DNA of 64,000 nt, taken from contig NZ_JAPPVJ010000003.1 in NCBI RefSeq assembly GCF_026711005.1, positions 62,001 through 126,000 on the forward strand, read 5' to 3'. This document shows, one piece after another, positions 46,537 through 55,822 of this stretch. The notes under the pieces were generated by a model. That model did not search any database. It saw nothing but the letters and a program-made list of their open reading frames with translations, and had not been told where the DNA came from. The stretch's first letter is position 1. Every line of letters begins with the position of its first letter. This DNA is from Sphingobacterium sp. UT-1RO-CII-1 (GTDB taxonomy: Bacteria > Bacteroidota > Bacteroidia > Sphingobacteriales > Sphingobacteriaceae). Made by a program: the position numbers and the translations under genes.

Positions 46537-48804
46537 CTATACTATTCTGAGTTTTGCAAATTTAAGCAACAATTGTTTCTGTCCCAACTCTTTGAAGAAA
46601 ATAGTTGCTTTTATATCTCCTTTTCCTCCTTCTAGACTAACAACCTTACCAAAACCAAAGCGTTCGTGCTCTACCTCCATCCCTACTTGTAAGCTCGAAG
46701 TATCTGATGGCGCAAACCCTTCTGTAGGCACGTGTGCCTTAGGTAAAATAGAAGTCGTTTTCATCACCCGTGGTTTTGGCTTCGAGAAGGTATCAGCTTC
46801 TTTTTGCTTCCAAGCTACACGTTCTCCCTGAAAACTCCCAGCAGCTGAGGCACGACGTTCTTGAAAATCGAGCGCTAAATAAGAAGGGTCTAGCTCATCC
46901 AAAAAACGACTTGGCTCACAATTATTCAATGTTCCCCAACGGTAACGAGAAGTCGCATAAGATAAATGTAACTTTTTCTCTGCTCTTGTAACAGCAACAT
47001 AAAAAAGTCGACGTTCTTCTTCTAACTCCGACCTTGAATTTAGTGCCAATTGTGATGGAAAAAGATTTTCCTCTAATCCAACTATAAAAACATTTCTAAA
47101 CTCCAATCCTTTCGATGAATGAATTGTCATCAAAGAAACAGTATCCGCATTAGGATCCTTGTCATTATCATCATTCGTCAATAAAGCAATATCCTGCATA
47201 AAAACATCTAGCCCTTTCTCTTCAATATCTTCTCGTTCAGAAAACTCTTTGATACCATTCAAAAGTTCTTGTATATTTTCATAACGTGCCAACCCCTCTA
47301 CAGATTTATCTTCATACAGATCTTTTAATATACCTGAATGCTGTGCTATATGCATTGCGGTGTCAAAAGCTGAACTGCTTTTAGCCATTGCTTGAAAACT
47401 TTGAATCATTAGTCCAAAATTTCCAACAGCTCCAGAACTACGTCCATCAAGAAACATCTGCGCATTAACCACTACATCCCACAGACGATATTGATGCTGA
47501 TCGGCTGTTACCATTATTTTATCTAATGTAGTGTCCCCAATCCCCCTCCTAGGGTAATTAATAACACGTTTTAATGCTTCTTCATCATTTGGGTTAAACG
47601 TAAGTCGAAAATAGGCTATTAAATCTTTAATCTCCTTTCGTTGATAAAAAGAAGTTCCTCCATATATTTTATAAGGTACATTCATTTTTCTCAACGCCTC
47701 TTCCATTGCCCTCGATTGTGCATTTGTCCGATACAGAATTGCAAAATCTTTATACTTTAAAGCGTGCAACATCTGATCTTCGACAATTGTTTCAGCTACT
47801 ATTTTACCCTCTTCATTATCTGAAAAAGCTCGTTTCACCTTAATTTTATCACCATCTTCATTTTCAGAAAACACATTCTTCTCCAATTGATTTTTATTCT
47901 TTTCAATTACAGAGTTTGCAGCATTTACAATCGTTTTAGTGGATCTATAATTTTGTTCTAACTTGAACACCTTTACATCGGGATAATCTTTTTGAAAATT
48001 CAATATATTTTGAATATTCGCACCCCTGAATGCATAAATACTCTGCGCATCGTCGCCGACAACACAGATATTCTCATTAACCGCTGCTAAACGCTTAACA
48101 ATAAGGTATTGTGAGAAGTTTGTATCCTGATACTCATCAACCATCAAATACTTAAACTGATGTTGATATTTATGTAGAATATCAGGGAATTTATTTAGCA
48201 ATACATTTGTTTTAAACAGAAGATCATCAAAATCCATAGCGCCTGCTCTATAACAACGCTGTGCATATGTCAAATAAATTTGACCAAGCTGCCCCCTGCC
48301 ATTAGAAATATCCTCCGCCATCAATGCTTCATTTTTATTATACTCTTGCGGCGATATTAAGTTATTCTTAGCAGAAGAGATACGTCCATATACATGATTT
48401 ACGTTATAAAGTTTATCATCAAGATTCATCTCCTTTAATATTGCACGTAACAAGCTTTTCGTATCGTCCGTATCATAAATGGTGAAGTTCTTAGGGTATC
48501 CAATAAGTTCTGCTTCTACCCGTAGGATACGCGCAAAAACAGAGTGAAATGTACCCATCCATATATTTTTCGCTTCTTGGCCAACCACACTCATAATACG
48601 CTCACGCATTTCTTTGGCTGCCTTGTTTGTAAACGTAAGCACCAAAATATTAAAAGGATCGACTCCTTTTTGTATAAGATGTGCCACACGATAGGTAATT
48701 ACTCTTGTCTTTCCAGAACCGGCTCCTGCAACAATCATGACCGGACCTTTTATTTGCTCGACAGCCGAGCGTTGAGAGGGATTTAATCCTGCTAAATAAT
48801 CCAA
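46537..48804 (-). CDS. UvrD/PcrA-type superfamily I DNA helicase
   Basis: A 755-residue ATP-dependent 3'-5' DNA helicase for repair and replication-fork maintenance. Motifs: Walker A VAGAGSGKTRVI (about 26-37), LTFTNKAAKEMRER, MVDEYQDTN (motif II), VVGDDAQSIYAFRGA, QNYRS, and MTIHSSKGLEF near 565, then FYVAVTRAEKKL. The C-terminal end holds the small tudor-like domain of PcrA (VEHERFGFGKVVSLEGG ... LLLKFAKLRIV). The start is TTG, with GGAG six bases upstream. A -7 box is at 48837-48844. Confidence 0.96.
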   Translation of the reverse strand: MDYLAGLNPSQRSAVEQIKGPVMIVAGAGSGKTRVITYRVAHLIQKGVDPFNILVLTFTNKAAKEMRERIMSVVGQEAKNIWMGTFHSVFARILRVEAELIGYPKNFTIYDTDDTKSLLRAILKEMNLDDKLYNVNHVYGRISSAKNNLISPQEYNKNEALMAEDISNGRGQLGQIYLTYAQRCYRAGAMDFDDLLFKTNVLLNKFPDILHKYQHQFKYLMVDEYQDTNFSQYLIVKRLAAVNENICVVGDDAQSIYAFRGANIQNILNFQKDYPDVKVFKLEQNYRSTKTIVNAANSVIEKNKNQLEKNVFSENEDGDKIKVKRAFSDNEEGKIVAETIVEDQMLHALKYKDFAILYRTNAQSRAMEEALRKMNVPYKIYGGTSFYQRKEIKDLIAYFRLTFNPNDEEALKRVINYPRRGIGDTTLDKIMVTADQHQYRLWDVVVNAQMFLDGRSSGAVGNFGLMIQSFQAMAKSSSAFDTAMHIAQHSGILKDLYEDKSVEGLARYENIQELLNGIKEFSEREDIEEKGLDVFMQDIALLTNDDNDKDPNADTVSLMTIHSSKGLEFRNVFIVGLEENLFPSQLALNSRSELEEERRLFYVAVTRAEKKLHLSYATSRYRWGTLNNCEPSRFLDELDPSYLALDFQERRASAAGSFQGERVAWKQKEADTFSKPKPRVMKTTSILPKAHVPTEGFAPSDTSSLQVGMEVEHERFGFGKVVSLEGGKGDIKATIFFKELGQKQLLLKFAKLRIV

Positions 48805-48836
48805 TTTTTTCTCCTAAATTTTATGTATTTCAACTA

Positions 48837-48844
48837 CAAAACTA
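48837..48844 (-). promoter_or_regulatory. -7 promoter element TAGTTTTG of the helicase gene
   Basis: Minus-strand TAGTTTTG matches TAnnTTTG, 32 bases before the TTG start codon. A TTTG lies 13 bases upstream, tighter than standard spacing. Confidence 0.45.
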
Positions 48845-48960
48845 TCGTAAAAGTAGTCAAAAAAAACGACTGTGTAAATCGTAAATATGTAAGGTTAACT
48901 AACTTCTAAAGCTAAGACCTTGAGAGTGCTCAACTTAACTTTAACACCGATAAACTTATA

Positions 48961-50541
48961 CTAAAAAGGTGCATCATCAGGCATATCGTTCATGCGTGAT
49001 GGCATAGTTATCCCCCCGCCTCCATCAAAACCGCCAAAACTATCCGAAGGCCCCATGGCTGAAGTAAAACTATCAGGTGCTCCAAATGGATCTCCCCCCA
49101 TACCTCCAAAGTCTTCTTCCAAATCAACGAACTTCACATACTTACCAATGAAACGCAATGGTACAATGCCTGTTTCGCCATTACGATGCTTCGCAATAAT
49201 AACCTCTCCTACACCAGCTGTAGGTCTTCCTTCCTCATCCTCCGTCAACCCGTAATATTCCGGGCGATATAAGAAAAGTACCATATCAGCATCCTGTTCA
49301 ATAGAACCTGATTCACGCAAATCGGACAACATAGGCCGTTTACTATTGCCTGGACGGGATTCAACAGCACGACTTAACTGCGATAAGGCTAATACAGGTA
49401 TATTTAACTCTTTTGCGACTGACTTTAGTGCTCGAGAAATACTACCGATTTCCTGCTCTCTATTCCCTCCTTTACCGTCTGCTTTACCGTGCATTAACTG
49501 CAGATAATCCACAATAACCATCTGTATATCATGCTGTGCTTTCAGACGCCTACATTTTGCCCGGAACTCAAAAACGTTTAAAGCAGGCGTATCATCAATG
49601 ATCAAAGGGGCTTCTGTAAGCCTTCCTATTCGTGAGTGCAACTGTTGCCATTCATGATCAGCCAAATTTCCTTTTTTCAGTTTTTCTTGTTCTATTTCTG
49701 TTTCTCCGGCTATCAAACGATTAACTAATTGAACCGACGACATCTCTAAAGAGAAGACAACAACAGCTCGTTGATGATCGACTGCTGCATTACGAGCGAC
49801 TGATAATACAAAAGCAGTTTTTCCCATCGCAGGACGAGCTGCAATAATAACCAAGTCTGAAGGTTGCCATCCTGAGGTCATCCGATCGAGCGAAGTTAAA
49901 CCTGATGGAATACCGGTCAATCCATCAGTTTTATCACGCAACATTTCTAAATTACTAATCGCCTCACGCATAATATCATCCATTTTACGCGAATCACGGC
50001 GTAAGTTATTTTGGGCAATATCAAATAAAGATTTTTCAGCATGATCAAGTAACTCGAAAATATCGCTTGTCTCGTCATATGAACTGTTTATAATTTCTGT
50101 AGATACTTTTATTAATTCGCGCTGAATATATTTCTGCGAAATAATACGCGAATGATATTCAATATTTGCAGCAGAAACTACACGATCGGTCAACTGTGTT
50201 ATATAATAAGCCCCTCCCACTACTTCTAAAGCCCCCATCTTTCGTAACTCTGCTGTAACTGTTAATAAATCTATAGGCGAGGTTTGTTGGAATAGATTAA
50301 ATATTGCCTGATAAATTTTCTGATGCGATTCTTTGTAAAACGAATCGGGCTTTAATATATCAATAACCTCACTTAACGCATTTTTTTCTAGCATTAGAGC
50401 TCCTAAAACAGCCTCCTCCAAATCCACAGCCTGGGGAGGTAGTTTCCCCAACCCGCTCACTAAGTTATTGAGACTAGTCCTTTTTTTAGAAAAGTTCGCC
50501 CTGTTTGTAGAGCTATTTGAATATTCGTTATCTCCCGCCAT
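48961..50541 (-). CDS. dnaB: Replicative DNA helicase DnaB
   Basis: A 526-residue hexameric replicative helicase. The N-terminal domain begins LPPQAVDLEEAVLGALMLEKNALSEV (about 34-59); the RecA-like core has the Walker A AARPAMGKTAFVLSVA (about 232-247), Walker B MVIVDYLQLM and the arginine-finger region near KHRNGETG. The C-terminal tail is glycine-rich (FGGMGGDPFGAPDSFTSAMGPSDSFGGFDGGGG), flexible and probably a partner-contact region. No intein is present. Divergent from ubiE. Confidence 0.98.
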   Translation of the reverse strand: MAGDNEYSNSSTNRANFSKKRTSLNNLVSGLGKLPPQAVDLEEAVLGALMLEKNALSEVIDILKPDSFYKESHQKIYQAIFNLFQQTSPIDLLTVTAELRKMGALEVVGGAYYITQLTDRVVSAANIEYHSRIISQKYIQRELIKVSTEIINSSYDETSDIFELLDHAEKSLFDIAQNNLRRDSRKMDDIMREAISNLEMLRDKTDGLTGIPSGLTSLDRMTSGWQPSDLVIIAARPAMGKTAFVLSVARNAAVDHQRAVVVFSLEMSSVQLVNRLIAGETEIEQEKLKKGNLADHEWQQLHSRIGRLTEAPLIIDDTPALNVFEFRAKCRRLKAQHDIQMVIVDYLQLMHGKADGKGGNREQEIGSISRALKSVAKELNIPVLALSQLSRAVESRPGNSKRPMLSDLRESGSIEQDADMVLFLYRPEYYGLTEDEEGRPTAGVGEVIIAKHRNGETGIVPLRFIGKYVKFVDLEEDFGGMGGDPFGAPDSFTSAMGPSDSFGGFDGGGGITMPSRMNDMPDDAPF

Positions 50542-50950
50542 TATGAGTAAGGTTCTCCGTTTTTTTTAATTACGCTAATAATACTACCCCGTCAAATTAA
50601 AGACGGGTAACAAAAATATAAAAAAAATACCTGAACATTTCAACATTTTGTGAACATATATTTTTCGTATGCAAAACAACAACCGACCGCCCACTACCTT
50701 AACGCAATAAACATTCCACGTTATCAACATGAAATGTTGATAACATGTTAACACCCAAAAAACCGCGCTAATTATCAAGTATTTACTAAATTGTGAATAA
50801 CTCTTAGCTATGTTAACAAACTAATACACGCATAAAAAAATCAACAAAAAAGGCCGCAATAAGACTTCTCTCTCATATACAATCACTTACAAAAACAACA
50901 CTAAAAATGAATACTATTAGATTCATTTTTAGTATTGTTTTCCAATATTG
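50542..50950. other. dnaB-ubiE divergent intergenic region
   Basis: A 409-base gap upstream of both dnaB and ubiE. It holds the DnaA-box-like elements and palindrome listed separately and is otherwise AT-rich. A 64-residue minus frame (50584-50778) overlaps these and is not supported. Confidence 0.5.
50720..50800. promoter_or_regulatory. DnaA-box-like cluster with a perfect palindrome
   Basis: A perfect 11-bp inverted repeat around GAA (GTTATCAACAT, 50720-50744) contains two face-to-face TTATCAACA elements, one mismatch from the DnaA box TTATnCACA. A third, TTATTCACA on the minus strand (50792-50800), matches fully. The cluster sits upstream of dnaB. It might bind DnaA or be a different operator; nothing shows an origin here. 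Confidence 0.35.
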
Positions 50951-50958
50951 TATCTTTG
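50951..50958 (+). promoter_or_regulatory. -7 promoter element TATCTTTG, four bases before ubiE
   Basis: TATCTTTG matches TAnnTTTG exactly; CTTT then ATG follows. At the 19-base spacing upstream the sequence is TTTA, one mismatch from the -33 TTTG. This predicts a leaderless transcript. Confidence 0.6.
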
Positions 50959-50962
50959 CTTT

Positions 50963-51703
50963 ATGGCAAACGAGAGTTCGACACTAAAACCTTATAAATC
51001 CGACGACGGAGGCAAAAAGGAACAAGTTGCAGATATGTTTAATAACATATCCAAAACATACGATGTACTTAATCGAATGATGACCTTGGGTATTGACACA
51101 ATATGGCGTAAAAAAGCCATTCGTTCTTTAAAAGACCTTCATCCTGAACTTATACTTGATGTCGCTACTGGAACAGGTGATTTCGCACTAGAAACCATGC
51201 GAATCTTACAACCAAAAAAAATAATCGGTATAGACATATCCGCAGGGATGCTCGAAGTAGCACGTGAAAAAATATTAAAAAAAGAATTAGAGAATCGTAT
51301 TAGCGTCGAACTCGGAGACTCAGAAAGTCTTCAATTCGCTGACAATACATTTGACGCCGTAACTGTTGCCTTTGGTGTAAGAAACTTTGAAAATTTAGAA
51401 AAAGGTTTAGCTGATATACGACGGGTTTTAAAACCAGGTGGTCGCGCTGTTATCTTAGAGCTATCAAACCCTACTATGTTTCCTATAAAACAATTTTATC
51501 ATTTCTGGTTCCACAAAATGACCCCAGCTATGGGAAAGTTAATTTCTAAAGACTCTAGTGCTTATTCATATCTTCCCGAATCTGTAGCGAAATTTCCTGA
51601 TGGAGAACGTTTCGCTTTCATTACGAAAAAGGTTGGGTTCGAAAAAACAAAGGTACGCCCACAAACATTTGGCTTCTGCACTATTTATGAATGTACTAAA
51701 TGA
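50963..51703 (+). CDS. ubiE: Demethylmenaquinone/2-polyprenyl methyltransferase
   Basis: A 246-residue SAM-dependent methyltransferase for quinone synthesis, in this phylum menaquinone (UbiE/MenG). The protein starts MANESSTLKPYKSDD and continues KKEQVADMFNNISKTYDVLNRMMTLGID, the family's opening. The SAM motif LDVATGTGDFAL is at about 68-79 and the DAVTVAFGVRNFENLEKGLADIRRVLKPGG core follows. A longer frame from 50948 begins inside the promoter box and was rejected. It overlaps the porT start by four bases. Confidence 0.97.
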   Translation: MANESSTLKPYKSDDGGKKEQVADMFNNISKTYDVLNRMMTLGIDTIWRKKAIRSLKDLHPELILDVATGTGDFALETMRILQPKKIIGIDISAGMLEVAREKILKKELENRISVELGDSESLQFADNTFDAVTVAFGVRNFENLEKGLADIRRVLKPGGRAVILELSNPTMFPIKQFYHFWFHKMTPAMGKLISKDSSAYSYLPESVAKFPDGERFAFITKKVGFEKTKVRPQTFGFCTIYECTK

Positions 51704-52566
51704 AAAAGATATACCTAAGTATTCTTCTAATCATTGCCTTATCCTTTAATGTCAAGGGACAACGAGGTTTATCACTACCGTTCTCCTCTTTCTATGATGA
51801 AAATGCTTGGTTGTCCTTAGGGCTACAGTACAACTATGTAAACTCAACCTTTAAAGTTGGTTTAAAGGAAGGATGGGGAAATATGGGGACCACTAATCTT
51901 CCAAATACAAATCAACTATACATTAGAGAATTCAACTCAATCACTTCTGCATCCAGTCACGGCATGTCTGTAGGCTTACCTATTGAAATACGGTTTACAG
52001 ATAATCTTTCAAGCACATTTCAACCCACCTTCACTTTTATAAATAGTGTTGCTATAAACTACGAAGGCGATCTTAACGCAGCTAATATCACTAATAACCC
52101 CGAGCAAATTCAATTACGTACATTAACCAGAAGAATGCGCCATGTGGAGGGAGATGAAAATGGAACCAACTTCAACTCTTTTGAATTCCCTTTAAATATC
52201 CGCTTCCGTTCGGATGAAAAAATATTAAAAAACAAATTCAATCGATATAGAGGTTATATCACCGCAGGGGCTCGCTACATAAGATGGGCTGGTATAGTTG
52301 GTGAATATAATGGTTGGTTAGAAAGTGGAAATCCAGCAGATTTTCCGCAAGCTTTAGTTTTTAAACCAGGGTATTTCGCTTGGGACGCCGGTATAGGGGT
52401 AGAAATATTCTTCCCTTATTTTCGAATGTCTCCTGAGATCAAATTCAGTCAAAGTTTTGGCGACGTGCTTGACCATAAACATCAGCTCGCGCAAAATAAT
52501 GATTTTATGGCCCCTTTAGAAAAAACATTCATTAGAAATATACAATTCAGTTTAATTTTTCAATAA
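51700..52566 (+). CDS. porT: PorT-family outer-membrane protein (type IX secretion)
   Basis: A 288-residue exported protein. The signal peptide (LSILLIIALSFNVKGQ) is followed by alternating strand-rich sequence ending FIRNIQFSLIFQ. The adjacency to ubiE is the arrangement I recall for porT/sprT in Bacteroidota, where the product is needed for type IX secretion. Assignment rests on that context and general form. It overlaps ubiE and the next gene, so the three are cotranscribed. Confidence 0.8.
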   Translation: MKKIYLSILLIIALSFNVKGQRGLSLPFSSFYDENAWLSLGLQYNYVNSTFKVGLKEGWGNMGTTNLPNTNQLYIREFNSITSASSHGMSVGLPIEIRFTDNLSSTFQPTFTFINSVAINYEGDLNAANITNNPEQIQLRTLTRRMRHVEGDENGTNFNSFEFPLNIRFRSDEKILKNKFNRYRGYITAGARYIRWAGIVGEYNGWLESGNPADFPQALVFKPGYFAWDAGIGVEIFFPYFRMSPEIKFSQSFGDVLDHKHQLAQNNDFMAPLEKTFIRNIQFSLIFQ

Positions 52567-53333
52567 TGAGAACAGTACTTATAACAGGCGCAAGTTCAGG
52601 CATAGGAGAAGCATGTGCTGAATTATTAGCTTCAGAAAATAAATATAGATTACTTCTCTGTGCAAGACGCACCTCGAAACTTTTAGAGTTAAAAGAGAAG
52701 ATAATTAAGAATTATCCTGATTGCGATATACATGTATTCACATTAGATGTTCGTGACCAAATAAAAGTAAAAGAAGCCTTTCAAGAGCTCCCCCACACTT
52801 GGCAGCATATCGATGTACTCATTAATAACGCAGGTCTAAGTCAAGGTTTAGATCTCATACAAGAAGCGTCAATTGACGACTGGGATAGAATGATTGACAC
52901 CAACCTCAAAGGGCTTCTTTATGTAACAAAACATTGCTTACCTTATATGGAAAATAGCAAAAATGCCCATATCATAAACTTAGGCTCTATAGCAGGAAAA
53001 GAAGTATATCTACGCGGAAATGTTTATTGCGCAACTAAACATGCTGTGGATGCTTTAAATAAAGCAATGCGTATAGATCTATTAGAAAAAGGAATAAAAG
53101 TTAGTTCAGTAAACCCTGGTATGGTTGAAACAGAATTTTCAGAAGTCAGATTCAAAGGAGATAAAAACCGAGCTAAAGAGGTATACAAAGACCTTGTTCC
53201 CCTATCCGCTATCGACATTGCTGAAATCATAGCTTTTATACTCTCCCGGCCAGCACATGTAAACATTAATGATTTGTTGGTTATGCCAACAGCTCAAGCA
53301 ACTGGGACAATTGTTAAAAGAGAGAAAGAATAG
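52566..53333 (+). CDS. Short-chain dehydrogenase/reductase, YdfG-like
   Basis: A 255-residue SDR. The cofactor loop TGASSGIGEA is at residues 6-15; NNAG near 89, LGSIAGKEVYLRGN with the catalytic Ser, and YCATKHA give the Ser-Tyr-Lys triad. Similar to YdfG-type 3-hydroxy-acid dehydrogenases (NADP-linked, serine or 3-hydroxypropionate), but substrate is not fixed. It shares a base with the porT stop. Confidence 0.93.
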   Translation: MRTVLITGASSGIGEACAELLASENKYRLLLCARRTSKLLELKEKIIKNYPDCDIHVFTLDVRDQIKVKEAFQELPHTWQHIDVLINNAGLSQGLDLIQEASIDDWDRMIDTNLKGLLYVTKHCLPYMENSKNAHIINLGSIAGKEVYLRGNVYCATKHAVDALNKAMRIDLLEKGIKVSSVNPGMVETEFSEVRFKGDKNRAKEVYKDLVPLSAIDIAEIIAFILSRPAHVNINDLLVMPTAQATGTIVKREKE

Positions 53334-53402
53334 ACTTTCACCATATATAAAAGGGATTAAAGACCCCTAAATAATAATACAACATTATATAATTAAAATA
53401 AC

Positions 53403-53852
53403 ATGTCACTAGAACAGCGCATAAACGAAGATATTAAGGCAGCTATGATTGCCAAAGACACGACTCGCTTACGAGGCTTACGTGCTATAAAAGCAGCTAT
53501 TTTATTAGCAAACACCGAAAAAGGACAATCGGAGGGAGTTTCTCCAGATACAGAAATAAAAGTTTTACAAAAGCTGGTTAAACAGCGAAAAGAGTCTGCA
53601 GAAATTTACAAAAATCAAAACCGAGAAGACTTGTATCAAATTGAGGTAGATGAACAAAATATTATTGAGGAATATCTCCCTAAACAACTTGATAGATCCG
53701 CTGTGGAAGACATAATAAAAGAAATTATAAATAATACAGGTGCTTCTTCCATAAAAGACATGGGGAAAGTCATGTCTGCAGCAAATCAAAAACTTGCAGG
53801 TCAAGCCGATGGCCGAACAATCTCAGAACTTGTTAAAACTTTATTGGGTTAA
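53403..53852 (+). CDS. GatB/YqeY domain protein
   Basis: A 149-residue YqeY-type protein: LEQRINEDIKAAMIAKDTTRLRGLRAIKAAILLANTEKG at the start, and KLVKQRKESAEIYKNQNREDLYQIEVDEQNIIEEYLPKQL. It shares the tail domain of GatB, which contacts tRNA in the amidotransferase; the free-standing version's role is unclear. Followed by a strong terminator shared with the convergent gene. Confidence 0.95.
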   Translation: MSLEQRINEDIKAAMIAKDTTRLRGLRAIKAAILLANTEKGQSEGVSPDTEIKVLQKLVKQRKESAEIYKNQNREDLYQIEVDEQNIIEEYLPKQLDRSAVEDIIKEIINNTGASSIKDMGKVMSAANQKLAGQADGRTISELVKTLLG

Positions 53853-53855
53853 TAC

Positions 53856-53892
53856 AAATAATAAAGGAGGCTTTTAGCCTCCTTTATTATTT
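53856..53892. terminator. Bidirectional terminator overlapping the stop of the acyltransferase gene
   Basis: A perfect 17-bp stem with a 3-base loop (core AAAGGAGGCT). It starts four bases after the yqeY-like stop. Its right arm contains the stop codon of the convergent acyltransferase gene (53887-53889). Confidence 0.9.
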
Positions 53893-54846
53893 CACTAAAC
53901 GCCCAATTTTATGCTTGTCGCGTTCATATGTTATCATATGTCTTTCCTTCTTCGCAGGATATATATCGTCTATAACAATCATTATACCCGTTTCTTCCAC
54001 TTCACCAAACTCATCATTCATAGCAGTCCCAAACGTATACATTGTTGGTGAAAGGTTCATATAAGTATTAATTAATGGAGGGATATTCTCACCTAACTCA
54101 CGAATTTTCTTGTTCAATTCTTTATATCCCTCTTTATATTCTAAACCATCAAACATACCTCTAAAAGAAGATATATCGGTTTTATATCCTATTTTCAAGC
54201 TCTTAAGAGGCACAGCTAAACCTTCTCTGTCAGGGAAATAATGCTCCATAAAATACATCAACAGATCTCTTGCCACGGCATTATAATGCGGGTACATCGT
54301 AACTTTACCAAAAAGATATTTAATCTCAGGATTTAACATTACCAATGCACCTAAACCATCCCATAAATTATCTAATGAAAATAAACCTTTTCTGTTATCA
54401 ATAGCTGGTTGAAAGCGGGGTTGTACCCACGACCTCCCAAGCTCTAATGTATAAGGCATATACTCATCCTTAAATTTATCAGAGAACTCAAAATAATGCG
54501 CTGTTGATAAATGTACTTCGCCATTTTGACCAAGAGCATCAGAACATTTAATAACACGATACCCTGCGATAATCTCTTCTTCCTCGGGATTCCATGCGAT
54601 AAGCTGACTATAATTGAACTCACATGTATCATTTTCGTCAATATCTAAAGGCAGCCCTGTACCACCTCCCGCTCCTCGAAAAGTCAGCTCTCTTAATCGG
54701 CCAATTTCTCGCATGATATTCGGTGCCGAATGGTAATTAATAAGGTAAACCTCATTTTTCCCATTATTTGTATAACGTACAAAAGCCTCTTCAGTTAACT
54801 CGGCTTTGATTAAGTCTCTATCCACTGGTGCAATTATCTCTTGCAT
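53887..54846 (-). CDS. N-acyltransferase for aminolipids (GlsB/OlsB-like GNAT)
   Basis: A 319-residue acyltransferase of the Acetyltransf_5 (hemolysin-like) type. In this family OlsB makes lyso-ornithine lipid and Bacteroides GlsB makes lyso-glycine lipid from an acyl-ACP and an amino acid. Sequences seen: LRELTFRGAGGGTGLPLD, GYRVIKCSD, LGRSWVQPRFQP and LFGKVTMYPHYN. It lies three bases after the O-acyltransferase partner gene, reinforcing the N-acyl, then O-acyl scheme. Which amino acid is used is not visible. Confidence 0.85.
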   Translation of the reverse strand: MQEIIAPVDRDLIKAELTEEAFVRYTNNGKNEVYLINYHSAPNIMREIGRLRELTFRGAGGGTGLPLDIDENDTCEFNYSQLIAWNPEEEEIIAGYRVIKCSDALGQNGEVHLSTAHYFEFSDKFKDEYMPYTLELGRSWVQPRFQPAIDNRKGLFSLDNLWDGLGALVMLNPEIKYLFGKVTMYPHYNAVARDLLMYFMEHYFPDREGLAVPLKSLKIGYKTDISSFRGMFDGLEYKEGYKELNKKIRELGENIPPLINTYMNLSPTMYTFGTAMNDEFGEVEETGIMIVIDDIYPAKKERHMITYERDKHKIGRLVK

Positions 54847-54849
54847 ATA

Positions 54850-55680
54850 TTATATTTTATCCCCCATGCTGTATACTGTACTTTTCACCTCATTCGCCCA
54901 TTCGTATTCAGTTTTTGAACTATCAAAATGATGATAAGGTATTCGTTCTCCTATACTAATAACTACACGTTGATTCCTCTGTGAAAACATTTCATCTGGC
55001 AAGTACAACATCTCAATATTAGCCTTCAAACCTAATTTAGCTCTGATTTTAGCTAAATTATAGAAAAAATTGGAATTTTCACCATCGATATAAACAGGAA
55101 TAATATCACGTTTATACTTTTTTGACTTATTAATGAAACTTTTTTTCCACTCTAAATCCGCGACCTTTCCTTTAATTTTTCGTGACACCAAACCTGCCGG
55201 AAAAATCAATAAAGCATTATCACTAGCATAGGCTTTATCAATAGCCATTATCGCACTTTTAGCTTGACTTCCTACTTTATTTACAGGAACAAAAAGAGGT
55301 TCCAGATTACGAATACTTAATAAAATATCATTAACCAAAAACTTTACATCTCTTCTGTAACGTCCAATTGCATGCATTATTGCAATCCCATCCAAGCCTC
55401 CTAAAGGATGATTAGATGCAAATATCACATTATCAGTATATGGTATACGGTCTTCCCCCTTTACAACGACTTCAATTCCTAATTCATCAATAAGAGCATC
55501 AACAAAATCCAGTCCGTATAACTCTCTAAATTTGGTCATGATATAATTAATCTCTTCCTCGTGAATGATACGTTTTAGATAATTAATTAAAAATCCTGGA
55601 ATCCATTTAGCCAACTTGGGGCTTTTTGCATGTATGATGTTTCTAACTTGAATAAACTTGAAGTTATCTTCTTCAGTCAT
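54850..55680 (-). CDS. Lysophospholipid-type O-acyltransferase (GlsA/OlsA-like)
   Basis: A 276-residue PlsC-like acyltransferase. The catalytic motif reads SNHPLGGLDG, H and D separated by five residues, where PlsC has HX4D. Other segments: EPLFVPVNKVGSQAKSA and the FPAGLVSRK motif III. The family acylates a lyso-lipid; beside the N-acyltransferase it would complete an aminolipid. An internal amphipathic stretch may bind the membrane. First gene of the pair. Confidence 0.87.
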   Translation of the reverse strand: MTEEDNFKFIQVRNIIHAKSPKLAKWIPGFLINYLKRIIHEEEINYIMTKFRELYGLDFVDALIDELGIEVVVKGEDRIPYTDNVIFASNHPLGGLDGIAIMHAIGRYRRDVKFLVNDILLSIRNLEPLFVPVNKVGSQAKSAIMAIDKAYASDNALLIFPAGLVSRKIKGKVADLEWKKSFINKSKKYKRDIIPVYIDGENSNFFYNLAKIRAKLGLKANIEMLYLPDEMFSQRNQRVVISIGERIPYHHFDSSKTEYEWANEVKSTVYSMGDKI

Positions 55681-55822
55681 CTTATTTCTAGTATAGCGCT
55701 AAATTAAATTTAAATCAGTTGCAAAAGTACGGAAAATAAACAGTAAAACACTGGAAGTTGTCCATCAGCTCATGAAGCTTCAATAATACACTCAAAAATA
55801 ATATGTAATACACATATCAATT

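Noticed and set aside
50542..50950. A chromosome replication origin in the dnaB-ubiE gap
   Set aside because: Only one exact DnaA box and two near-matches were seen. No clustering typical of an origin, no skew data, and no dnaA, dnaN or parAB gene nearby.
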